DNA from: Terriglobia bacterium
GTDB lineage: Bacteria > Acidobacteriota > Polarisedimenticolia > Polarisedimenticolales > JAIQFR01
Assembly (NCBI GenBank): GCA_020073205.1
Contig: JAIQFR010000017.1
Coordinates: 1 to 55,942, forward strand
DNA: 55,942 nt
Direction of reading: 5' to 3'
The notes under the pieces were generated by a model that was not told the origin of the DNA, did no database searches, and was given only the letters and a program-made list of their open reading frames with translations. Shown here piece by piece: positions 14,568-21,741 of the stretch (position 1 is the first letter of the stretch; the number at the start of each line of letters is the position of its first letter). The translations under genes and the position numbers were made by a program.

Positions 14568-16396
14568 GGGGACTCCTCCGGCCCTACGGACTCGGCGCCC
14601 GCGGGCTCGGCCTGTCGGGCGGTCTCGAGCGGGCGGATCTCGATCACCTGCGCACCGAACTCGGCGAGGAGCCGCCGGATTCCCGGCTCCGATCGGGCGC
14701 GATCCCAAAGGGACTTTCCCACACCCTCGGCGTCCGGGGGGGCGGCGGCGACGACGTGTCCCTCCAAGGGCGGCGCCGCGGCGGTCCGAGGCGAGGGCGG
14801 AGCCCCTTCCGGTGCGGGAGTTCCGTGCACCGCCGCGATCGACTCGATCCGCACGTCCACGTGCTCGCCCAGGGTGGCGAGCGCGCACTGCTTCAGCGTC
14901 GCGAGATTGTCCGAGCGTTCCACCACCTTCCGGACCGAGTCCAGAGCCGGGGCGTACGCGATCCGCAACAGCCGCTCCTCAACGGCGACGGACGCCGCCT
15001 GGGCGATCGCCGCGCCGAGCATGCCACCGGAATCCCACACGGCGGCACGGAAGCGCTCGACGGGACCGTCGGCCTTCCGGTCACCACCGCCGGCCGGGGC
15101 GGGGGCCTGCGGGGCAATGGGCGGGGCCTCGGCTCCGGGAGTCCCCGGCGCGCCGCTCAGCGCGGGTTCAAGGGCCTTTTTTTTTTGAGGCGTCGATGGG
15201 GCTGCTGCCCGGGATGGCGCCGGAACGGGGGACGTGGCAGTCGGCGAGCGACGTTCCGCGGCGCCTGCGGGTCCCAGGGCGGCCAGAAAATCCTCGATCG
15301 GCTTAACAGCGCCGAGGGACGCGAGGCGCACCAGCGCGGCCTCGAACAGGAATCGGGGCTGGCTCGACCCCTTGAGGCCGGGCTCGAGATCGGCGAGGAT
15401 CTGGAACGCCCGCGAGAGGTCCTCCCTCGACAGCCCCTCGGCTGCCTCGGCCAGAGCCGCGGCCTCGTCGCTCCCGCGCGTCAGGAGATCGTCCCTGCCC
15501 GGAACGGTCCGCAGGAGGATCAGGTCGCGCAGCACCGCGATCATCTCCCCCCAGAAATGGAGGAGGTCGTGTCCCTCCTCCACCAGCGCGTCCAGGAGTC
15601 GGAGCATCGCCGCGGCGTCGCGGGACGCGAGACCTCGGACCATCCCCGCCAGCGTCTCCGTCCGGACTGCGCCGAGCACCTGAAGGGCCTGCTCGTCCTC
15701 GACTTCGTCCCCGCAGAAGGCGAGGATCCGCTCGAGAACCGACAGGGAATCGCGTACCGATCCTTCCCCGGCCCGGGCGATCCGGTCGAGCGTCCTGTCG
15801 GAGATCCGGAATCCGCCCTGGTCGCAGACCTTCCGGAGATGCGCCGCGACCTCCCTCGGCGCGACTCGCCGGAACTCGAAGACCTGGCACCGGGACAGAA
15901 TGGTGGGAAGGAGCTTCTGGATCTCCGTGGTTGCAAGCACGAACACGACGCGCGGCGGGGGCTCCTCCAGCGTCTTGAGCAGCGCGTTCACCGCCGACTT
16001 CGAGAGCATGTGCGCCTCGTCCAGGATCAGGATCTTGTAACGATCCCGCACCGGCGCGTAGGACACGACTTCCTGGAGCTCGCGAATGTCGTCCACGCCC
16101 GTCCTGGACGCCGCGTCCATTTCGAGCACGTCCATGGAGCGGCCTTCGGCGATCTCGCGGCACGGGGCGCACTCGCCGCACGGGGTCGGCGTGGGCCCGC
16201 TCTCGCAGTTCAGGCACTTCGCGAGGATCCGTGCCACGGTGGTCTTGCCGGTTCCGCGAATCCCGGCGAAGACGTAAGCGTGCGCGAGGCGGTTAGCCTG
16301 GACCGCGTTGCCGAGGGTCCGCGCGACGTGCTGCTGTCCGACCAGCTCCTCGAGTCGCTGCGGCCGCCATTTTCGCGCCAGAACCTGATACGTCAC
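14564..16396 (-). CDS. dnaX: DNA polymerase III tau subunit (gamma by frameshift)
   Basis: Encodes 610 residues. DnaX forms the clamp-loader ATPase. Residues 1-370 hold the AAA+ module: Walker A GIRGTGKTT (45-53), zinc-binding Cys at 64, 73, 76 and 79, Walker B ILILDEAHML and sensor FVLATTEIQKLLPT. Domain III follows, then a Pro/Ala/Ser-rich linker and the tau C-terminal part (about 430-610), which binds polymerase and helicase. At codons 404-407 (CAA AAA AAA AAG) there is an uninterrupted run of ten A. Slippage by one base in either direction brings a stop within three to six codons, giving a gamma-like product of 409 or 412 residues, close to E. coli gamma (431). It starts about 130 bases after the SRP RNA gene. 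Confidence 0.95.
   Translation of the reverse strand: MTYQVLARKWRPQRLEELVGQQHVARTLGNAVQANRLAHAYVFAGIRGTGKTTVARILAKCLNCESGPTPTPCGECAPCREIAEGRSMDVLEMDAASRTGVDDIRELQEVVSYAPVRDRYKILILDEAHMLSKSAVNALLKTLEEPPPRVVFVLATTEIQKLLPTILSRCQVFEFRRVAPREVAAHLRKVCDQGGFRISDRTLDRIARAGEGSVRDSLSVLERILAFCGDEVEDEQALQVLGAVRTETLAGMVRGLASRDAAAMLRLLDALVEEGHDLLHFWGEMIAVLRDLILLRTVPGRDDLLTRGSDEAAALAEAAEGLSREDLSRAFQILADLEPGLKGSSQPRFLFEAALVRLASLGAVKPIEDFLAALGPAGAAERRSPTATSPVPAPSRAAAPSTPQKKKALEPALSGAPGTPGAEAPPIAPQAPAPAGGGDRKADGPVERFRAAVWDSGGMLGAAIAQAASVAVEERLLRIAYAPALDSVRKVVERSDNLATLKQCALATLGEHVDVRIESIAAVHGTPAPEGAPPSPRTAAAPPLEGHVVAAAPPDAEGVGKSLWDRARSEPGIRRLLAEFGAQVIEIRPLETARQAEPAGAESVGPEESP
15177..15186 (-). promoter_or_regulatory. 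A10 slippery site in dnaX (programmed frameshift or transcriptional slippage)
   Basis: The run is ten A on the coding (minus) strand, in frame as C AAA AAA AAA AG. With one extra base, or a -1 ribosomal slip on A-AAA-AAG, the next codons are GGC CCT TGA; with one base lost, a stop follows five codons after AGG. GC-rich inverted sequences (CCGGG with CCCGG) about 35 bases downstream could form a stimulatory stem. Thermus dnaX uses an A9 run in a similar way. Confidence 0.75.
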
Positions 16397-16527
16397 CGCG
16401 TCCCCGCCCCGCCCGACCCCATCGGCGGCCGAGCGCCGAAAGCCGAGGGCCGGAAGTCCCGGGCCGGGCGCGACCGCGTCCGCACCCGCCCACGAACTCC
16501 CGCCCTCGGGCCCCCGACTCCTCTGAT

Positions 16528-16630
16528 GGGGCCCAAGTAGACCTGCGGCACCTGCGGCGGACCGCTTACCGTTGCTCCCTTCCGGGCCTGGCGGGGTTCA
16601 CGGAACCGCAGTGCACAGGGCTCGGGCCCC
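16528..16630 (-). ncRNA. ffs: Signal recognition particle RNA, small bacterial type (4.5S-like)
   Basis: On the minus strand the transcript starts GGGGCCC and ends GGGCCCC, so the ends pair. The central hairpin has the universal domain IV core: GUGAACC, GCCAGGCCCGGAAGGGAGCA, then GGUAAGC. The length of about 103 bases fits the short hairpin form without an Alu domain. It lies between dnaX and tRNA-Ser, the neighbourhood (tadA-scr-dnaX-yaaK-recR) known from Bacillus subtilis. Confidence 0.93.
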
Positions 16631-16681
16631 GCAAATTCGGGTCCGGCGCCGCACGATGCGGGGGACCGGACGCCTTGGTCT

Positions 16682-16771
16682 TGGCGGAGAGAGTGGGATT
16701 CGAACCCACGGTACGGTTACCCGTACACACGCTTTCCAAGCGTGCACCTTCAGCCACTCGGTCATCTCTCC
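16682..16771 (-). tRNA. tRNA-Ser (GGA)
   Basis: 90 bases with an encoded 3' CCA. Acceptor GGAGAGA pairs with TCTCTCC, discriminator G. Anticodon stem CACGC/GCGTG encloses TTGGAAA, anticodon GGA (reads UCC/UCU). A long variable arm confirms Ser class II. GTTCGAATC T-loop present. Confidence 0.95.
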
Positions 16772-16851
16772 GCGGCCGTTCCGAACGTCGAGAGTCGCCT
16801 AATGTGGTCTGTGCGGCCATGCCGGCCGCGCACCCCCGATTCGTGCCGCGC

Positions 16852-16944
16852 TGGCGGAGAGGGTGGGATTCGAACCCACGTGCCTCCTCACGGAGACAAA
16901 GCGCTTTCGAGGCGCCCCCGTTACGACCACTTCGGTACCTCTCC
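16852..16944 (-). tRNA. tRNA-Ser (CGA), 5' end overlapping tadA
   Basis: 93 bases with encoded CCA. Acceptor GGAGAGG pairs with CCTCTCC. Loop CTCGAAA gives anticodon CGA (reads UCG). Long variable arm. Its first 24 bases (16921-16944) coincide with the last codons and TAA stop of tadA, so RNase P cleavage would trim the tadA message. Confidence 0.95.
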
Positions 16945-17433
16945 GGATCCTCCCAATGCGGTCATCACTCCCTGCATCTTCGTCGCGGCGCGCTTCTCGT
17001 GAAAGAAGTCGAGGAGAAGCTCCGCCGCGCGGTCGGCCAACACACCGCCGATCGACTCGAAGCGGTGGTTGAAATCGGCTCCGGCGGCCCTGAGCGCCGC
17101 CAAGCGGCCGATGCCTCCCACCTTGAGATCGGGCGCGCCGTAGACCACTCGGGCGATCCTCGCGTGCATCGCCGTGCCGAGACACATCAGACAGGGCTCG
17201 ACGGTGCAGTACAGCGTTGCCCCGATAAGGCGGTAGTTCTCGAGGTGCGAGGCCGCGACTCGCATCGCCAGGACCTCGGCGTGCGCCGAGGGGTCGGTGA
17301 GGGCCGCCACCGCGTTGTGGCCGGTCCCGATCACCGCGTCGGACAGGACCACGACCGCCCCGACGGGTACCTCGCCGTCACGACGCGCTCGAGCGGCTTC
17401 CTCGAGCGCGATCTCCATGAACCGCTCGTGCAT
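16921..17433 (-). CDS. tadA: tRNA-specific adenosine deaminase TadA
   Basis: Encodes 170 residues. TadA converts A34 to inosine in tRNA-Arg(ACG). Zinc-deaminase residues: H51-A-E53 and P80-C81-LM-C84. Also present are EVPVGAVVV, GHNAV and the substrate-facing DLKVGGIG. The ATG at 17431-17433 is chosen because the family begins M-x-x-FM-E-A-L-x-EA about 20 residues before EVPVGA. The 3' end runs into the tRNA-Ser(CGA) gene: the final residues (about EVPKWS) are encoded by the start of that tRNA, so the C-terminus is probably not under tight constraint. tRNA-Arg(ACG), its substrate, lies 53 bases upstream on the same strand. Confidence 0.93.
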   Translation of the reverse strand: MHERFMEIALEEAARARRDGEVPVGAVVVLSDAVIGTGHNAVAALTDPSAHAEVLAMRVAASHLENYRLIGATLYCTVEPCLMCLGTAMHARIARVVYGAPDLKVGGIGRLAALRAAGADFNHRFESIGGVLADRAAELLLDFFHEKRAATKMQGVMTALGGSGEVPKWS

Positions 17434-17486
17434 CCCGTCCCCCGGGCCCCGCCCCCGGAACGGCCGACACAACCCCCCTACCGACC

Positions 17487-17563
17487 TGGTCGGACCGGAG
17501 GGATTCGAACCCCCGACCTACTGGTTCGTAGCCAGTCGCTCTATCCAGCTGAGCTACGGTCCG
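17487..17563 (-). tRNA. tRNA-Arg (ACG)
   Basis: 77 bases with encoded CCA. Acceptor CGGACCG pairs with CGGTCCG, discriminator A. Anticodon stem ACTGG/CCAGT around CTACGAA gives ACG, the inosine-34 substrate of TadA. Standard D arm and GTTCGAATC T arm. Confidence 0.96.
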
Positions 17564-17611
17564 TTCCGGTCGATCCGGCGGGCAGAGAGCCGCTCCGCGA
17601 AACAACCGCGG

Positions 17612-17640
17612 ATACTACCATCCGCCTTGGCCTCCGTCAA
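17612..17640 (-). promoter_or_regulatory. Promoter of the tRNA-Arg-tadA-tRNA-Ser-ffs-dnaX transcript
   Basis: Minus strand: TTGACG (17635-17640), 17-base spacer, TAGTAT (17612-17617), about 50 bases before tRNA-Arg. The compact spacing of the following genes suggests the promoter may read through to recR. Confidence 0.65.
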
Positions 17641-17690
17641 CGGATTTCACCGATGCAAGAACACGCATATGCACACTAATATTGCTCAAG

Positions 17691-17719
17691 TTGCATATTC
17701 AATACGGCATCTTTATATT
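17691..17719 (+). promoter_or_regulatory. Promoter of the HTH-receiver regulator
   Basis: TTGCAT (17691-17696), 17-base spacer, TATATT (17714-17719), 51 bases before the ATG. It lies in an AT-rich island (17641-17760) that separates divergent transcription units and is the least GC-rich stretch nearby. Confidence 0.6.
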
Positions 17720-17769
17720 CTGTCACGAAAGAGCCGATAAGGCGGAAACACGCAAGCGAGGAACGCGCC

Positions 17770-18393
17770 ATGGGCAGCGAAACCGAAAACGGCCGACGCT
17801 TCTTCACGACCTCCGAGGTCGCCCGTTACTGCGCCGTGACCAACGACGGCGTGCTGAAGTGGATAAAGTCCGGGAAGCTTCGTGCCTTCTCCACTCCTGG
17901 GGGACATTACCGGGTCGCGATGGACGATTTCCGGGCCTTTCTCCAGAAGTTCGACATCCCGATCGACGAGGCGTTCTTCAAGGGGGCCCAGAAGAGTCGC
18001 ACGGTCCTCGTGGTCGACGACGAAGCGGACATCCGCGAGATCGTGCGCCGTGTCCTGGGAGAACTTGAGCCGGGGCTTAGAATCGAAGAGGCCGTGGACG
18101 GGTACGACGCGGGAATCAAGATCGGGAGCCTTCGCCCGGACCTGATCGTGATGGACGTCAGAATGCCGCGTGTCGACGGCTTGTCGCTTTGCCGCTCGAT
18201 CCGCCAGAATCCCGAGACGAAGACCATCAAGATCCTCGCGATCACCGCGTTCCCCGAGCAGGACGTCATCCGGCGCATGTACGACGCGGGAGCGGACCTC
18301 TGCCTGATCAAGCCGCTTCAACTGGAACATTTCCGGCTGGAGGTCCTCCGCCTGCTGAACGAGGCGGGCCGGAACGAGTCGATCAGCGCCTAG
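17770..18393 (+). CDS. Response regulator with N-terminal excisionase-type HTH and C-terminal receiver
   Basis: Encodes 207 residues in an unusual domain order. Residues 10-60 form a MerR/excisionase-like winged HTH (FTTSEVARYCAVTNDGVLKW, GGHYRVAMDDFRAFL). Residues 77-200 are a CheY-like receiver: acidic pair D83/D84, phosphoacceptor D129 (DLIVMDVRMP), T159 and K181 (CLIKPLQ). In most response regulators the receiver comes first. No histidine kinase is adjacent, so it is probably an orphan regulator. The next gene (PqqD-like, minus strand) converges on it and the two stop codons share the palindrome CTAG at 18390-18393. Confidence 0.85.
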   Translation: MGSETENGRRFFTTSEVARYCAVTNDGVLKWIKSGKLRAFSTPGGHYRVAMDDFRAFLQKFDIPIDEAFFKGAQKSRTVLVVDDEADIREIVRRVLGELEPGLRIEEAVDGYDAGIKIGSLRPDLIVMDVRMPRVDGLSLCRSIRQNPETKTIKILAITAFPEQDVIRRMYDAGADLCLIKPLQLEHFRLEVLRLLNEAGRNESISA

Positions 18394-18662
18394 ACTGTCA
18401 GAAGCCCCTCTTCCACCAGCTCGCCGACCGCGGCCGCGACATCGCGACGGGCAGCCGCCTCGTCCACGTCGAACCGCTCCGGGAGAAGCCGCGCGATCGC
18501 GCCCGTCGTTCGAGTTCCGTCGCAGAGCAGGTAGATCTCCCGGGCCAACCCGTTCAGGACGTTTGCCTGGTCGCCGGCGTGGTCGTAAGAGAGGCACTCG
18601 CCCGAGAGGTCCTTTTCATGGTGGGTTCCGATGGGTCGGGGTGGGGCGTCTTCGGGCACCAT
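18390..18662 (-). CDS. PqqD family protein
   Basis: Encodes 90 residues. The PqqD pattern is clear: VLNGLAREIYLLCDGTRT-type sequence, TGAIARLLPERFDVDEAAARRDV and a C-terminal VGELVEEGLL. PqqD-like proteins bind peptide leaders (RiPP recognition elements), though many orphan members exist. The ATG at 18660-18662 is preceded by GGAGG at 9 bases. It is 23 bases downstream of a HprK-like gene and probably co-transcribed. Such PqqD/HprK pairs are described near exosortase and peptide-modification loci (HPr-rel-A system); no precursor peptide was found here. Confidence 0.8.
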   Translation of the reverse strand: MVPEDAPPRPIGTHHEKDLSGECLSYDHAGDQANVLNGLAREIYLLCDGTRTTGAIARLLPERFDVDEAAARRDVAAAVGELVEEGLLTV

Positions 18663-18685
18663 GGTTCCTTCCCTCCGCGTCGGTT

Positions 18686-19780
18686 TCAGGCGCCGGGTCC
18701 GTCCAGGACGCCGCACAGGAACTCGAGGGCCTCCTCGGGGCGACCGGGCCAGAGCGCGAGGCACCGCGCCTCCTCGAGGAGTCCGGCGATCTCCGCGACC
18801 AGGTGGGTTTCGCGGCCCCGGAACTCTCTCTCGAGGGCACTTCCGTCCTGCCGATTGAGCATCTCCTGCGCGAGTTCGAGCGCGGCCTGGAACGGTCCGA
18901 CCGGAACCACCTTCGAGCGTCCGGAAAAGTCGGGCGGCCGCTCCGGCAGCTTGATCGCGGCGACGACGTCGTCCCGACGCTCGCGGAGCCAGAGCGCGAG
19001 GTGCGCGGAGTCCTCCGTGTCGACCCGCAACACCTCCGGCGAACTGGTCTCGACGAGGACCCGCCTCACGCCGGGAAGCCCCCGTATCTCGTCGACCGCG
19101 TGCTCGTGTCCCTCCAGGAGCCAGATCTCGTGGGAGCGAAACCTCCGTATCGAGATTCCCTCCCCCTCCGAGCGGAGAAGGATCACGCCTGCGACGCGAG
19201 CGGGGGCGCCCCCCGGCGGGCGGAGTGTGCCGGGGGCCACGGCCCACCTGTCGCCGTCGGCGGCGCGCGCGGTCCTCGTGACCGTCTCGAGCTGCGCGGG
19301 GTTGAGCGGGGTCCGGGATCCCGGTCGGAGATTCATCGACCGCGGCAGCGGGATCAGGCGTCCCGTCTCGCGCTCCACCACCGTGAGATCGTCTGCGAGC
19401 AGGGAGTATCCCTTCAGCGCGAGGTGGACCGCGAGCGTCGTCTTCCCGAAGTTCGACGGCCCGGCGATGAGGAGCGCCCGTCCGCCGCTTCCGAGCGCGG
19501 ACGCGTGGAACACGAAGTGGCCGCCCACCGAGCCCAGGAGGTCCCGCATGAGCAGGTTGTAGGCGTGGAAGACGGGATGGCGCCGGTCGAGCGGCCGCGA
19601 GCCGCCGGGACCCCTGAACGTAGCGGCGTGTGGCGAGTCGAGCGCCACTTCGTACTCCCGGAGCGGACCGCCGGGAGCCGGCACCGCGTCCCAGAGTCGC
19701 CTGACGAGGGTGGCGAAGGCCGCGTCGTCGGACCGCACGCGGGCATTGCCCTCGAGCCAGCCGAACTCGACCTCGTGCAA
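18686..19780 (-). CDS. HprK-related P-loop kinase-like protein
   Basis: Encodes 364 residues. A phosphoenolpyruvate-carboxykinase-like/HprK fold is suggested by FVFHASAL followed by Walker A GPSNFGKTT (107-115) and the acidic LLADDLTVVE about 20 residues further. True HPr kinase acts on HPr of the PTS, but no HPr or PTS gene is present and the N- and C-terminal parts differ, so the substrate is unknown. The TTG start at 19778-19780 has GGAGG 8 bases upstream. It is followed by the PqqD-like gene. The match to the HprK-related kinase A group is by memory of family patterns, not by search. Confidence 0.72.
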   Translation of the reverse strand: MHEVEFGWLEGNARVRSDDAAFATLVRRLWDAVPAPGGPLREYEVALDSPHAATFRGPGGSRPLDRRHPVFHAYNLLMRDLLGSVGGHFVFHASALGSGGRALLIAGPSNFGKTTLAVHLALKGYSLLADDLTVVERETGRLIPLPRSMNLRPGSRTPLNPAQLETVTRTARAADGDRWAVAPGTLRPPGGAPARVAGVILLRSEGEGISIRRFRSHEIWLLEGHEHAVDEIRGLPGVRRVLVETSSPEVLRVDTEDSAHLALWLRERRDDVVAAIKLPERPPDFSGRSKVVPVGPFQAALELAQEMLNRQDGSALEREFRGRETHLVAEIAGLLEEARCLALWPGRPEEALEFLCGVLDGPGA

Positions 19781-19888
19781 GGGATCGACCTCCCCCGCGT
19801 TGCGACGCGCCCCCCCCCGCGGTCGCCAGGGCAGTCTACAGCGCTCCGAAGGGACCGATCAGGGCGGAGTGAGGAGCGCCGAAGCGCG

Positions 19889-21277
19889 TCAGCGCGCGCC
19901 GACGCCCAGGAGCACGACTTTGACGGTCTTTAGGGCGATCCACAGGTCGAACAGCGCGTTGCAGTTCTTGATGTAGTACAGGTCGTACTTCAGCTTTTCC
20001 AGAGCATCTTCCTCGGACGCGGCGTACTGGTACTGAACCTGCGCCCAACCGGTGATCCCGGGCCGCACCGCCATCCGCAGGCGATAGTAGGGTATCCGGC
20101 GCTCGAGCTGCTCGACGAAGTGTTTCCGCTCCGGACGCGGCCCCACGAAGCTCATCTCGCCCCGGAGGACGTTGAGCAGTTGCGGGGTCTCGTCGATCCT
20201 GAGCTTCCGGAGGATCCGTCCCACCCGGGTGACCCGGGGGTCGTGGGCGCGAGCCCAGGTCGGCCCGCTTCGCCCCTCGGCATCCTGGACCATCGACCGG
20301 AACTTGAGGAGCACGAACTCCCGTCCGCCACTCCCCATCCGGCGCTGCCGGTAGAGCACCGGACCGCGGCTGTCCAGCCGGATCAGGATCGCCATCAGGA
20401 GGGCGACGGGCAGGCTCACGACGAGCAGGAACAGCGAGAAAACCACGTCGAGAAGACGCTTGCCGGCGAGGCGCAACGGGGAGATCTTGAACCCGTCGGA
20501 GAAGATCAGCCACGACGGGAGCATCGTCTCGACGGCCAGCTTACCGCTGGTCCGCTCGATGAACGACGTGACGTCCTCGATCTCGAGCCCGGCGAGGCGC
20601 AGCTCCATCAGCGGCTCGAGGGGAAGCTTTCCCCGCTTCTCGTCGAGGGCGACGAGGATCCGGTCGGCGTGATGCGGGCAGTAGCGGGTCAGCGCGTCGT
20701 AGTTCGTCTGGATCCTCACGCCCATGGAGAGCACCTGGCCGACGCGCGTGTCGGTTTCGTCGGCAAACCCCACGACCACGTAGTCGGCGGCGAGGTGGTG
20801 CGAGATCCAATGGCATAGGCGCCGCGCACTGTCGCCCGTGCCGAGGACGAGGACCCGCTCGCGCCACCCGTCGAGGACGTTGAGCCTTGCCGCGGTCCAT
20901 CGCCAGCAGGCCACCACCGCCGGGACCGCGATGGCTCCCTCCAGCATGAGGAACCCTGTGACGGCTTGCGGGGTCCCGCGGTACGCCCAGTCGAGCATGA
21001 ACGCGACAAGCCCCAGCGACAGCGAAACGATCGACGCCAACGCGACCTCGCGGCGGAGGTTGCTCTCGTCGCCGGCTCGGGTACCTCGCGTGATCGCGAC
21101 GCAGGCGACGAAGAGCAGACTGAGTGCAGCGATCTGCGAGGCCGGAATGGGCCAGTTCAGCCCGCGCACCACCGCCGTCGTCGCGGCGGCGAGCGCGTAC
21201 AGAACGACGAAGGTCAGCCCCCCTTCGAGGGCGAAGGAGACGATCTGACGCGGCCGCGTGAGGCGAAGGAGTGTCAT
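19889..21277 (-). CDS. Polyprenyl-phosphate sugar-1-phosphate transferase (EPS initiating enzyme)
   Basis: Encodes 462 residues. N-terminal membrane segments lead to a CoA-binding-like middle region (RVLVLGTGDSARRL). The C-terminal 200 residues are the bacterial sugar transferase domain (PF02397): KRLLDVVFSLFLLVVSLP, RGPVLYRQRRMG, FVLLKFRSM, KLRIDETPQLLNVLRGEMS, VGPRPERKHFVEQL and VRPGITGWAQVQ. It moves sugar-1-phosphate from a UDP-sugar to undecaprenyl phosphate, the first step of the lipid-linked repeat. It resembles the XrtA-associated group (TIGR03013-like). The ATG at 21275-21277 is weakly supported by its RBS; a GTG four codons earlier is possible. Transcribed away from the main EPS operon. 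Confidence 0.88.
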   Translation of the reverse strand: MTLLRLTRPRQIVSFALEGGLTFVVLYALAAATTAVVRGLNWPIPASQIAALSLLFVACVAITRGTRAGDESNLRREVALASIVSLSLGLVAFMLDWAYRGTPQAVTGFLMLEGAIAVPAVVACWRWTAARLNVLDGWRERVLVLGTGDSARRLCHWISHHLAADYVVVGFADETDTRVGQVLSMGVRIQTNYDALTRYCPHHADRILVALDEKRGKLPLEPLMELRLAGLEIEDVTSFIERTSGKLAVETMLPSWLIFSDGFKISPLRLAGKRLLDVVFSLFLLVVSLPVALLMAILIRLDSRGPVLYRQRRMGSGGREFVLLKFRSMVQDAEGRSGPTWARAHDPRVTRVGRILRKLRIDETPQLLNVLRGEMSFVGPRPERKHFVEQLERRIPYYRLRMAVRPGITGWAQVQYQYAASEEDALEKLKYDLYYIKNCNALFDLWIALKTVKVVLLGVGAR

Positions 21278-21428
21278 GTTCGCAACCACAGACCCCTTCG
21301 CGGTTGGGCCGGCTCGTCGGATGGAGAGCTGAATTCGTTGCGGGCGATCATTGTGCCTCCGAGTGCAGCCCCCCCAACGATCCCGCACCCCGAATTTGTT
21401 TTTCGTCTCATCGCTGGAGACTGTGCAA

Positions 21429-21457
21429 AGGGTACGGAGCACATCGGGTCCTGTCAA
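21429..21457 (-). promoter_or_regulatory. Putative promoter of the sugar transferase
   Basis: Minus strand: perfect TTGACA (21452-21457), 17-base spacer, TACCCT (21429-21434), which is a poor -10. It leaves a leader of about 145 bases. Confidence 0.4.
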
Positions 21458-21643
21458 TGAGAAGTAGCAACAATTTGGAGGCAACTCGGATAAAGAGATT
21501 CTATTTGTCTAATTTATTTAATTAAGAAATGTCGAAATACTTGGGAAGCGCCATTTTCCGCAGTCCAACAGTCGGAGGCGTAGAGGATTGTTCGCCCTTC
21601 AGACAGGTGCCCGCGCCTTGCCGGGTTTGTTCGGATTTGCTCC

Positions 21644-21672
21644 TTGACTCGGTTCCGTCTACTCTATAGCTT
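21644..21672 (+). promoter_or_regulatory. Putative promoter of the main EPS operon
   Basis: TTGACT (21644-21649), then TAGCTT (21667-21672) at 17 bases, or TATAGC (21665-21670) at 15 bases. It lies about 70 bases before the ATG at 21742. Confidence 0.45.
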
Positions 21673-21741
21673 TGTATCCAGAGTACTGGGCGACTGGCGC
21701 TGTGGGCTTTCCGGAATTCGAGTAGCCCGGGGGGCGGAGAG

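Larger units (their letters stand above)
21278..21741. promoter_or_regulatory. 464-base divergent intergenic region of the EPS locus
   Basis: It separates the minus-strand sugar transferase from the plus-strand EPS operon and holds promoters facing both ways (21429-21457 minus, 21644-21672 plus). A strongly AT-rich stretch at 21470-21540 stands out against the GC-rich surroundings and may bind a nucleoid protein or regulator. No convincing small gene, JUMPstart/ops element or sigma-54 site was recognised. Confidence 0.6.

Noticed and set aside
21278-21741. JUMPstart/ops element or sigma-54 promoter before the EPS operon
   Set aside because: No GGCGGTAG core or TGGC-N8-TTGC pattern found by eye.
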